Assembly: GCF_021869535.1 (NCBI RefSeq)
Contig: NW_026262690.1
Coordinates: forward strand, 85,357,995 to 85,421,994
DNA from: Mytilus californianus
Lineage: Eukaryota > Mollusca > Bivalvia > Mytilida > Mytilidae
DNA length: 64,000 nt
Reading direction: 5' to 3'
Shown here: positions 12,371 to 22,324 of the stretch, piece after piece
How positions within the stretch are numbered: the stretch's first letter is position 1
Layout of the letters: every line of letters begins with the position of its first letter
Made by a program: the position numbers and the translations under genes
The notes under the pieces: model-generated
What the model saw: only the letters and a program-made list of their open reading frames with translations
Database searches by the model: none
What the model was told of the DNA's origin: nothing

Positions 12371-13688
12371 TATAGTAAAACATATAATTACATCTCAGTA
12401 AGACATTTTTAAATCTTCGCCTTCCCTCCTTTTATTAAGGCAATCAATGTCGACCATAAGATATCTTACATCAGTAATATAGAGACTAAGGTGAAAGCTT
12501 TTTCTTATTTACGTAATACTTATTTTTGCATTTTAATCTATATTGAGACAGTTCTAATATGCACTATTTACAAATGACAGCCAAAAATGAATATTTTACA
12601 ACTCTTAAAAGTGTATGTATATTTGCCCGTTTACGTTTAAAACACCTTTTTGACAAAAAGAAATTAAGAACGTTATGTTGTACAAATATACCCCTTGCAT
12701 ATGTTTAATAGATAAGTCTGAACAGAATGATACAATGAAATTTATTCAAATCTTGAAAAATAAATGTAATTGACTTTCAGTAAAGATTGACCTATGTGAC
12801 AGTTGTTATCCATTCGTTTGGTGTGTTTGCGATTTTTATAAGGGACTTTCTGTTTTGAATTTCCTCGGAATCTATATTTTTTAGACAAAGAACAGCAGTT
12901 GCTCTAATCCGTATTTCATTTCAATTAACCATCACCTTCTTTTATCGCCACATGTACAGTATCAGCATTTTGCATCAAAAATAATATACAACAGACAATT
13001 TCATGTTCAAAGTTTTCTTCTATTTAAATATCTTTTTCAAAATTTGATTCTGGCAAAAGACCATGAACAATAATTGAATTCATAATAAACTGGTAGTATA
13101 TTGATAAACAAGTAAAGCACAGTCATTTGATTGACAATTTTCTCAAAAATAGTACAATTCTTTGAATTATTATAGATCTTCTCTGTAAATTTTATAAATG
13201 ACTTATTATAAAATATGCGCTTACTAGTTTTAAAAATACCATGAAACTGAACGCGGAATCTTAAAGTGTATTTAAACAAGTAATGTTATATATTCCTCTT
13301 GTCATAATAATGATACTTAAATAAAGTATCTATTTTGCTGGTTTGAAACTAAAATTTAACGTTTGTTTATAGAAAACCCTATTATACAACACATATAATA
13401 ACATTTAAAAACAGGAAATTTTTCAATCTTCGTCTGATAATTATATATACATAGCTATCAATGCAAGCGATCGGACTTACTTAAATTTGTTTTTATTGGT
13501 ATTAATATTGATTTTGTTATCAGTAAATTAAAAGCAAACTAAATATTATTGTTATATAAATATACACATTCATGGTTCTACAATATGTCGTTACCTGTAT
13601 CTTGGCATTGCACAAGGTCATGTTTTTCTCTGACTGTTTATGACGTCTTTACACTAAATCCATTGGATGGTGGATGTGTACTGATTGA

Positions 13689-14262
13689 CAATTTAGTCTT
13701 AGATGCATGACTTTTTTATTAGTTGTTAGTGGCTTTGAACTAGCTGTCAGTAATTGCGAGTACTCTCAGGCCAGTATTTAGTGTTTTTTTGTTGTTGGGA
13801 TATACAAGTACCCGGCAACGTCCAATCTGTGTTTTTGTTAGATGTATTTCTATTTGTATCCATCTGATGAGTTAAGCCTATTTCAACTGATTTTTATAGT
13901 TCGTTCTTATGTTGTACTGTTACACCACTGTCCCAGGTGAGGGGGAGGGTTGGGATCCCGCTAACATGTTTAACCTCGCCACATTCTGTATGTATGTGCC
14001 TGTCTCAAGTCAGGAGCCTGGGACAGTGGTGTAACAGTACAACATAAGAACGAATTATAAAAATCAGTTGAAAGAGGCTTAATTCATCATATGGATTAAA
14101 AAAAATAAATACTACAAATACAAGTGGACGTGGCAAGGTACTTGTACATCCAAAAAACAAAAATACACTAAGTACAGATCTAAGAGTACTCGCAGTTACT
14201 GACAACTAGTTCAAAACCACTAACAACTAATAAAAAAATCATGTACCAAGACTAAATTTCAT
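13689..14262. repeat. Large inverted repeat with ~240-bp arms
   Basis: The left arm, about 13689-13938 (TTTAGTCTTAGATGCATGAC ... ACACCACTGTCCCAG), is mirrored by 14020-14262 (CTGGGACAGTGGTGTAAC ... GTACCAAGACTAAA), with a spacer of about 80 bp. The arms contain a dispersed repeat landmark (GCGAGTACTCTCAG, GTTCGTTCTTATGTTGTACTG). It is either two oppositely oriented copies of one repeat or a foldback element. A transcript would form a long hairpin. Confidence 0.75.
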
Positions 14263-14580
14263 CATTCTTGCTCAAAGTGCACTAATGTTGTCAGCTGGAG
14301 TCCGTTTTTATTTAAGACCATGAAAGCTATGAAAGCATAATGAGGACAACTGTAGAAACCAAATATCTATATCTCACTTTCTTGTATTGTAGTAATTATA
14401 TACCCAACTTATTTGATCACTGTAAATCGGGTCAAGGTCATATGCCATATATCAGGCAAACATAAACCTCTTATAAATAATACAGATACAAACAATGCTG
14501 ACATATAGTCCAACACACAAAAATTATTAACATCAATAAATAGATAGTGATTAACATACTTTATCGTGGTACTTATATTT

Positions 14581-14978
14581 TGCACAACCTTTTGGAATTT
14601 TGGGTTCTCAATGCTCTTCAACTTTGTACTTTTTTGGCTTTATAACTATTTTCATCTGAGCGTCACTGATGAGTCTTATGGAGACGAAACGCGCGTCTGG
14701 CGTATTAAATTATAAGCCTGGTACCTTTGATAACTATTTACACCACTGGGTCGATGCCACTGCTGGTAGACGTTTCGTCCCCGAGGGTATCACCAGCCCA
14801 GTAGGCAGCACTTCTGTGTTGACATGAATATCAATTATATGGTCATTTTTATAAATTTCCTGTTTATTTTCTAATCCCAGGCATAGATTACCTTAGCCGT
14901 ATTTGGCACAACCTTTTGGAATTGTGGGTCCTCAATGCTCTTCAACTTTGTACTGGTTTGGCTTTATAACTATTTTCT
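14581..14978 (+). mobile_element. Retrozyme-like hammerhead repeat, about 1.25 monomers
   Basis: GCACAACCTTTTGGAATTTT...CTCAATGCTCTTCAACTTTG at 14583 recurs at 14906, an offset of 323 bp. One complete monomer containing a hammerhead (14660-14703) is therefore followed by the start of a second. The second monomer breaks off at GGCTTTATAACTATTTTC (about 14978), just where its hammerhead should begin, and PLE coding sequence (minus strand) takes over. A fragment of the post-hammerhead sequence (TTAAATTATAAGCCTGGTAC) reappears at 16055. Small non-autonomous hammerhead retroelements (retrozymes) related to PLEs are known in bivalves. Confidence 0.7.
14660..14703 (+). ncRNA. Hammerhead ribozyme, apparently complete
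   Basis: Stem I GCGTCA (14660-14665) pairs with TGGCGT (14698-14703) through 6 bp including two wobbles. The core CTGATGA is at 14666-14672. Stem II GTCT/AGAC is at 14673-14676 and 14682-14685 with a 5-nt loop. Core GAAA is at 14686-14689. A minimal stem III (C14690-G14695, 4-nt loop) precedes the cleavage dinucleotide TC (14696-14697), so cleavage is predicted after 14697. Very short stem III hammerheads are typical of PLEs and retrozymes. Activity is not shown. Confidence 0.85.
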
Positions 14979-16097
14979 ATGCCCATTTAGTTTCTTAATT
15001 CGGATTTGTATCAACGACCTCACAGTCTTAATCCATTCGGAAAGAGTATCTACGTCTTCTTTCTTGCGTTCAGCCCATTGCCTGGCATAATCCTCGACTG
15101 AATCCATCAGTATTTTGAAGTTGTATTTCCAATTGATGGATTTAGGCTCACGATATTTCGGACCTTTGGATAACAAATTTCGCAGGGAAGTGTTATTGAC
15201 AATGTTGAGGTCTCCGGTAATAAAGTGGCCAGCTGGATTATATGTGAATTGGGAACTAGCACAGGTGCAATCAGGAGGTTTAGACTTGAAGTCGTCAATG
15301 TTGAGATCCTGCAAAACGTGTTTGTAATTGATAATTTGTGTTGCAATTGGTTTGGTATAGGTATAAGAAATTATTGGTACAGACTGATCTTTAAGATAAG
15401 GAGGTATTTTCGACTGAACTAATTTATGATGAAGGATATTGCCTAAGTTGACACCATCGAGACCTTTGTTGGCAAAGGAAAGTTTAAGAAAAGATCTTTT
15501 CTCTTTTTCATCTTTTCCAATGCGAACTGGTTTGAAAAGTCTGTGACTTGCAATATCCGAAATGATAGCTGTAAGTTTGTATTGGTTTGAATGAGGGTTT
15601 GTAACAGTGGTTTCCAAACATATATTAAACAGAGAATGAAGTTTTGAAAGGGGTAATGAATACAGTTTCGTGCGTATGTGATGAAAGCCTAACGGCTTTT
15701 GTATAAATGGCAGCAAGTCATTAATAGAGACACCATGCAAAGTAGGTGATGTATAATGACGATGACCATGACTGCGTCTACGTCGAGGAATAGAGTCGAA
15801 AATATTCATTACATTCACAGAGCTACAGGAAGGACTAGATAGAATACCTTTACCATCAATTTTGTCATTGCAACCATATGGTGTCGCAGTTCCCAATTGT
15901 CGAATCCAGTAGTCCTCTTTTTGTCTACGGAGAGGCGTTGCAAGTTGAGGATTGTTAGTCTTGTGGTTTATATTTTCGATTATACGAACTGTCATAGAAA
16001 CGATGGAATGATCAGGCTGATTAAAATGCTGGTACAGAATGTCGTTTGCATTGTTTAAATTATAAGCCTGGTACTTTTGATAAATAATTATAGCCAT
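14970..16097 (-). CDS. N-terminal part of a Penelope-like element protein with an N-terminal GIY-YIG remnant
   Basis: A 375-codon open frame. Residues 24-80 (QHFNQPDHSI ... RRQKEDYWIRQLGTATPYGCND) match the second half of a GIY-YIG endonuclease of the PLE type; E61 is the likely metal ligand and N77 the conserved Asn. The GIY and YIG strands themselves are absent. Residues 270-360 carry C277-x-C279 ... H291-F-I-T-G-D-L and the GPKYREP...MDSVEDYARQWAE...LSEWIK block that precedes the reverse transcriptase in these elements. Having the endonuclease before this block is the permuted order known for Naiad-type PLEs. The RT itself is missing, since the frame ends at 14970 against a retrozyme-like repeat. 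The first ~15 codons read through a flanking repeat fragment, so the annotated start may not be native. Long and open, but probably a truncated, inactive element. Confidence 0.72.
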   Translation of the reverse strand: MAIIIYQKYQAYNLNNANDILYQHFNQPDHSIVSMTVRIIENINHKTNNPQLATPLRRQKEDYWIRQLGTATPYGCNDKIDGKGILSSPSCSSVNVMNIFDSIPRRRRSHGHRHYTSPTLHGVSINDLLPFIQKPLGFHHIRTKLYSLPLSKLHSLFNICLETTVTNPHSNQYKLTAIISDIASHRLFKPVRIGKDEKEKRSFLKLSFANKGLDGVNLGNILHHKLVQSKIPPYLKDQSVPIISYTYTKPIATQIINYKHVLQDLNIDDFKSKPPDCTCASSQFTYNPAGHFITGDLNIVNNTSLRNLLSKGPKYREPKSINWKYNFKILMDSVEDYARQWAERKKEDVDTLSEWIKTVRSLIQIRIKKLNGHRK

Positions 16098-18164
16098 ATG
16101 AAATAATTGTATTTCTTTATTTGCTTGATTCCATGTTTTGAAGATATATAATTATATGTTTATTAACACCTGTATGTACGTGGTTCATTTTTATTTAATT
16201 GACATGTGGTATGTCATTTCCAGATTGATCAGAACATAGTTACATAGACATGTGTGCGCAAATGCAATTTCTATTTCAAAATTTAAATAATATATGCTGA
16301 AATTAAGGTCTCTAATGTTTTGTCTTGTAAACAAAACAACCTCTTCTTTCTACGTTTGCAATTGTTGACATGCACCTTGATTTCTCAGTTGTACTTAAAG
16401 AGTCAAATTGACGACATATTTTGTTTTAATTCACTCATGCATTTTGTCCTTGAATAATAATATCATACCCTCTACTACTGATATTCAAATATGTTTGAGC
16501 TTAAATGTATTCGAATCTTGAAAAAAAGTTATTCGTAAGTGTTGGTGATTGTAGAGGATTTCAATAAACAAGAATTGTTCAGACGCTGTATATAGATATT
16601 TTATCATCGCTTTCTTTAGCTTACGCCAAAATCACAACCTCTGTAATCGAGTTCTTATTTCATAAGAGAACTTTTGAAAGGTATTGTCATGTTAAAACAA
16701 AGAGTAAATAGATGTATATACAATTGAATTTAGTATACGTAAACGTTAAGTTTGCTCACTCAGAATTAATTGATGACTGGCCAAAAATAAATTTCACACA
16801 CCGGATTGAAAACCACCATGTAGTACTGACCAGGAATCTGTAAAATTACTTTTTTTGTTTACATTTCACAAATTTGAATCTAAAAGGCTAGCTTTTTATG
16901 GAAATACCCTTTTGTGCACAGTTATATCTTAAATTACATTTCAAACAATACATTTTAAAGTTTTAAGGTTTCCTCCTACCGTCGGAAACTGTACGTCTTC
17001 ATTTGTCTAGAAAAAATGGGAAATCCCATATAGTAATATATATATAAAAACATTGTTTACAAGACATTGTAATACTCATTTTCTTTACATCTCAAAGTAT
17101 GACTACCATTATAAACTACTGATATACATTGTGCCAGATAAATACTTCTAGGTAAGCTTTTTCATGACATTTTGTAGTTATCTTTTTATATGGGTAACGA
17201 TACTTACTTAAAGTGATTTGACTGTAAGTGTTGCTCTTCACTATTTTCAATTCATTCAAAATGCTGACCCAAGAGAAATTTGTATTATTAAACCAAACTA
17301 TTCAACTGGTCAGAAATTTTAACAGACTGCTGAGAAAACCAAAGTCAAGGCAACAAAGTTCAAGGTGATAAAACAGAGCATACTTAAAATCCTATAAGAC
17401 TTTAATTATATTAAATTGCTATAACGAAAATGATTGACCGCTATTAACAATCACTAAAATACAGACAACTTACTTGTAAATGGCATGTATACAGTATGAA
17501 TCATTGAAACAAATATGATTAACATTTGACAAATCTAAACTCCATTGGTTTTTAAAGTATATTTTATGGATTAAAACCTGACCAGTGGTTGTCATGATCA
17601 TTTTATTAACTCAGTTATTTTTATTTTTCAATATTTGTAATGTTTATAGAACTCAAACGGACTATTTAGAGTGATTATTTCCAGGTTTTGTTAAATCCTT
17701 AATTGCAAATTCATCGGTAATATCATGCTTGAAATTTAGTAGCCCAAACAAAAATAACGTCTACATATTTTTCTATTACACTTGGTGAGTTGAAAATAGA
17801 CGCTCACTATTGACAATACAAGCTATAACTAGTGTGACATTTTGACCATGTTGACTTACTTGTAGACCTTATTTTGCTAATCCTTTTTCATTTAAAGTTT
17901 TTCTCCAACTCCTACATTTTTTTATGTCAAAAACACAAATTTCGATAAAAAAGTAAAATAACAAAACATATTCATACGGAGAGTCCCTAATGTATGGCAA
18001 AATCAAATCTCAAACACATCAAACAAATTGATATCAACTGTTATGTCATTCTTGGGAATAAGTTCTATAAGAAGTCAGTTGACAATTTCAACCTAGATGA
18101 CTGATTTGTAGATCTTTTCGTGCTAAAAATTTTTGCTTTACAGTTACTAAGGAATTTCTTATCC
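16098..18164. other. Non-coding stretch
   Basis: Contains a diverged U1 repeat at about 16780-17000 and a D1 fragment at 17965-18050. No gene seen. Confidence 0.45.
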
Positions 18165-18352
18165 AAGGCATAGATTACCTTAGCCGTATTTGGCACAACT
18201 TTTTGGAATTTAGGGTCCCCAATGCTCTTCAACATTGTACTTGTATGGCTTAATAACTATTTTGATCTGAGCGTCACTGATTAGTCTTATGTAGACGAAA
18301 CGCGCGTCTGACGTATTAAATTATAATCCTGGTACCTTTGATAACTATTCTA
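18165..18352 (+). mobile_element. Retrozyme-like repeat fragment
   Basis: GGCATAGATTACCTTAGCCG through CTCAATGCTCTTCAAC-like sequence, a hammerhead (18271-18314) and TTAAATTATAATCCTGGTACC. Homologous to 14880-14978 plus 14650-14740. Only part of one monomer is present. Confidence 0.7.
18271..18314 (+). ncRNA. Hammerhead ribozyme with a lost catalytic G8
   Basis: Same architecture as 14660-14703, with stem I GCGTCA/TGACGT now better paired (one wobble). Stem II GTCT/AGAC, GAAA and cleavage TC are intact, but the core reads CTGATTA: the position equivalent to G8 is T (18282). G8 is required for hammerhead catalysis, so this copy should be inactive. Confidence 0.8.
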
Positions 18353-18639
18353 TTTATTTTAGTTTTGCAAAAACTGTAAAAATTGAAAAAAGTCATCTTT
18401 CAATGGCAATAACTTCTCTTAGGGTAAAATGACGATTTCAATAATAATTTATTCGAAGTTCTTTGCTAACTGCTCTCCATCTCTATTTTAAATAGTGTAT
18501 GTACAAAATTAAAATAACTGTATAAAATATAAAAAATACCGAAATACATTGCAAATTGATAAAGGGGAAGCCCATAAAAACTGACAAAATCAAACGCTAT
18601 CAATCAAAGAAACAAGTGAAAACTACTGCTATATTCTTG

Positions 18640-19830
18640 ACTTTATTAAGGCATCTTTCAATGTCAACTATTTCTATCAGCGGTAAATTCACGATGTCCA
18701 CCAATTTGACTTATTCGTAGATCATACTTTGCTGAATACAATTTCTCTCTATCTAATATATAGTTTCTGCAAAAAACACAAATGATAAGAAAAAATAGTC
18801 ACTCAAGGGCAATAACACATATAAGGGGCTTATAAAATATTCCTCGAAATTGACTTATTTGAACCATATTTTGTTGAACATTTTTTTCATCGAAAGATTC
18901 TCTCTATCAACTATAGTTTCGTTACACTTGAGGCTCAAATGAGCCTGTGTCGCACACATAGGTCTATGTGCAACTCTAGCAAAATAAACACTCATTATAT
19001 AATTCATGACAAAAATCATTTTTAATGATCTTGTATTGCTAATCATCTGTAATGTTAACAGTTTCTCTGTATCTACTTAGGAAATTGCCCCCCCCCCCCC
19101 CCCCCCCCCCCCCCCAAAAAAAGTTAAAAAATCCTCATTTGAGGGCAATAACTTCTTTAAAGAGTAAACCAACAATTTCGGCTAAATTTGACTTATGAGT
19201 AGATCTTGTCTTCCTAATCATTTTTATTTTAAAGTTTCCAACTATCTATTATTGTTTTAACATATAAAGGAAAACACAAAATAGGTAAAAATCGTCAATA
19301 AAGGGCAATAACTTCAACAAGGTATCGACTGATAATTCTGGCCATTAGACTTATTTGTAAATATGTTTGCTTTTAAAAATTCCATTTGTATATTATTGTT
19401 ATTGAAATATTAGGCAATTGAATGACGCAATAATTGAAAAAATAGTCATTAAATGACAATAAGGAGTCGACTGACATTTTCGGCCATTATAATTATTTGT
19501 AGATTATGTCTTGATGATAACGTTTTAGTTTTTAAATGCTCTGTCTATCTATGATTGTTTAGATAGAAGGAAATTGCACAATCAATTGGTAAAATAAGCA
19601 TGAAAGGGCATTCACTCTTATGAAAAGTTAACTCACTATATCAGCTATTTTGACTGATTTGTAGATCTTGTCTTGATGAATATTTTTGTTCAATTTTGTA
19701 TTCAACCATTAATTATAATTTTTAATATATTGAGGAAAACACAATTTTACATTTTACATTTGTAAAACAAGTCATTACAGAGCAATCGCTCTTAAGAAGG
19801 TGTCTGACAGTTGTTATGCAAATAAATAGT
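18640..19830. repeat. Decayed tandem array, about 150-bp period
   Basis: TTGACTTATTTGTAGATCTTG-type blocks recur near 18708, 18851, 19187, 19346, 19490 and 19648. Each is followed by a TTTCTCTCTATCTAT-like and an AAAGGGCAATAACTTC-like segment. Units are strongly diverged. A 28-base poly(C) run interrupts it at 19088-19115. Confidence 0.6.
19088..19115. repeat. Homopolymer run of 28 C
   Basis: An uninterrupted run of C, followed by A7. Length is unreliable in any sequencing technology. The complementary strand is a G-run able to form quadruplexes. Confidence 0.9.
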
Positions 19831-20269
19831 AGGTAAATTTAAAAATTCTGAATATTTCTCCACCTCCTCCCCAGGCCACGGTAAAAACTTTTTGTAGCGG
19901 ATTTTAAGATAAAAGACAAACTTATATTTTACCCATTTGTTCTATTTTCATCGATGTCGGTAATATAAGATAGCAGCATCAAATACATATATAAAATAAA
20001 ATACCCCAATAATGATTTATAAAAAGTTTGGGTAAATTTTGTCGAATAGTTTAAGTGGAGTTTTGTAAAAGTTTTTTTACGCCAACAACGGAAACCAAGT
20101 AATATGAAAAGCTCACTTGGTTCTTAAGTCAAAAAGGATAAAAATCATTATACAAAGTCAATAACTTTCTCTATTTGATATAGTTTTCAAGGTAATAATT
20201 AAAAAATGCAAAATTGGCTGATAATTGATATTTCAAAGACGTCTTTCCAAAATGAATGGTTCAAATTTT

Positions 20270-21736
20270 TCTTACTGTGCTTATCCAGTAACCTTTGTGG
20301 TATCACAATAGCAATGGCTCAAACAGTTTACCAAATTGCAGTTAGATTTCTTCTCCAACAAACTGATAAACTGGTAAAATATTTTAGCAGATTGCTCAAG
20401 TGAAGGGTTGTTAGTATGAAATGAGTGCTGTGATATAAAAATAAATACTTACTATCCAGTTCCAGTTAGATGATGTCTTTATCATCAATTTTAAACAAAA
20501 TAATGACTTACTTAGTAATATAATATGGGTCACTGATTTAGAAGGTCCAATTTTTACATGAAAACATTCATCATAAATAGATTTAAAAAAATAATAGTTC
20601 AAAACTTGTTTTGTATGTCAATATTTTATAGCTTTGTATTCTAAGATGAAGTATATGTGTATTTGTGATTGTGATAAAATTTCCTATAAGAATTACTGAT
20701 CTGCTGGTATTAAGGGGAAGTAATTTTAATTGAGTCGTTGTATATTAAAAATTTAATGAATAATACCAGGCTTATGATTTTGCTTACAAAAGAATCATCA
20801 ATACGACTTTGATAAAAAAAACAATTGAAATGCAAAATTAGTACAAAGTTTAAGAGCATTGAGAAATAACGAAAGGTTTTGACAAATAATGCTTATACTT
20901 GTTATCTTTTTCTGGGTGATAAACTCATTAGTACTAAATTGAATAATTCAAAGTTTTGCAAAACAGTTAATCTATAATTTTACCATATCAATAAAAAATC
21001 TCATGTCAATATAGAATTGCTGACTTGGGGCAGGTGATACCTACTTAATTTACAAAGGAATTTGTATGATTCATAGAACTTTGAATGTGTTCCACAAAAT
21101 AATTTAAACAAGTTTTTTTCAAAATTTTAATCATCTTCAAAATAAATTTTAGTGTTCTTTCAAGAACAAAGGATAATAGTTTAATATCAGGGAAATAATG
21201 TTACAAACAAATTACTTATAAAATGACGGAAGTTGATATTTGTCAGACCGAACAATATTTTGCTAATTTTATGGTAATTTGAATTATTTCCCTTTAATGG
21301 TAGCAGATTAAAAAAATTGCCTTAGAAAAAATGTTCAAATTACAATTATTCATAACTTGCTGTTGGAAATCAGAGCGATAAATTATAGACACACAAAACA
21401 ATGTTTTGAACTAATTATCTATTAGATCTATTTATGATAGAAGTTTTCATGTCACAGTTAGATCTTCTAAATCAGTGACTCATATTATGGTCATCATTTT
21501 GTTTGAAATTTATGACAAAGACATCATCTAACTGGAACTGGATGGTAAATAATATTTTTTAGTTCACAGCACTCACTTCTTACTAACAACCTTTCACTTG
21601 AGCAATCTTCTAAAATATCTTACCAGCTGATCAGTAAGTTTGAGAAGAAATCTATAAACTGCAATTTGGTAAACTGTTTTAGCCATTGCTATTGTGATAC
21701 AACAAAGGTGACAGGATAAGCACTGTAATACCGCAG
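20270..21736. repeat. Inverted repeat with ~370-bp diverged arms
   Basis: The left arm, 20270-20640 (ACTGTGCTTATCCAGTAACC ... CATAAATAGATTTAAAAAAATAATAGTTCAAAAC), is mirrored by about 21365-21736 (GTTTTGAACTAATTATCTATTAGATCTATTTATG ... GGATAAGCACTGT). Shared blocks include CACAATAGCAATGGCT, CCAGTTCCAGTTAGATGATGTC and GGGTCACTGATTTAGAAG. The spacer is about 720 bp. No coding capacity was recognised. The superfamily is unknown. Confidence 0.7.
20757..20885 (-). repeat. Decayed retrozyme-like fragment, reverse orientation
   Basis: ATACCAGGCTTATGATTTT and ACAAAGTTTAAGAGCATTGAG are the reverse complements of landmarks in the 14.6-kb repeat. The hammerhead between them is not recognisable. It lies between the arms of the inverted repeat at 20270-21736. 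Confidence 0.4.
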
Positions 21737-22324
21737 GACACAAATCTGTTGATCATTTTTATCAGATTTACTCTAACTACTTTCATTTTTGAGATGTAAG
21801 CAAAAACCTGAATTTTACCCTAATGTTCTATTTTTAGTTACACAGTTGCAAAATTGCCATTCGCTAAATTACAGTCAAAAACTAAAAAAAGTCTCTGTTT
21901 TTAAGCCCTAGAATGCCTTTTGTTCTTAATCACATTATTCCGGACATTTTGTTGAAAAACACTGACGTTTTAAATGTTGCTCTCGAAAAAACACGGAAAT
22001 TATAAAACACATTATTGTAGGTGAATTACAAGGAAATGTGCTTACACATGTAAAGCATTCGGAGTAAGATGAACGGCAACGAATAAAACTATTAAACGCT
22101 TGAAATAGCAGTAAATTGATCTGAACGCAAGTAATATCGCTCGAAAAAAACCTGATCTATACTCGAAAAAAGTGGACTGATTCACTCGAAAAAAAAAACC
22201 TACCGTGATGTTGGTGGTATATGTAGATGTACTAGCTTAACCTATTATAAGTCCTTATAGAGGAAAACATTTTATTTCTGCTGTGAAGAAATTATTCTAA
22301 TATAAGTTGAAATACATTTTACAG

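Noticed and set aside
14749-14815. Possible second hammerhead on the minus strand (CTGGTGATACC...GGGGACGAAACGTC)
   Set aside because: It has CTGGTGA instead of CTGATGA, and the stem II pairing next to GAAA is poor; kept only as part of the repeat.
15115-15422. Plus-strand ORFs within the PLE region
   Set aside because: Shadows of the 375-codon minus-strand PLE ORF, which has recognisable motifs.
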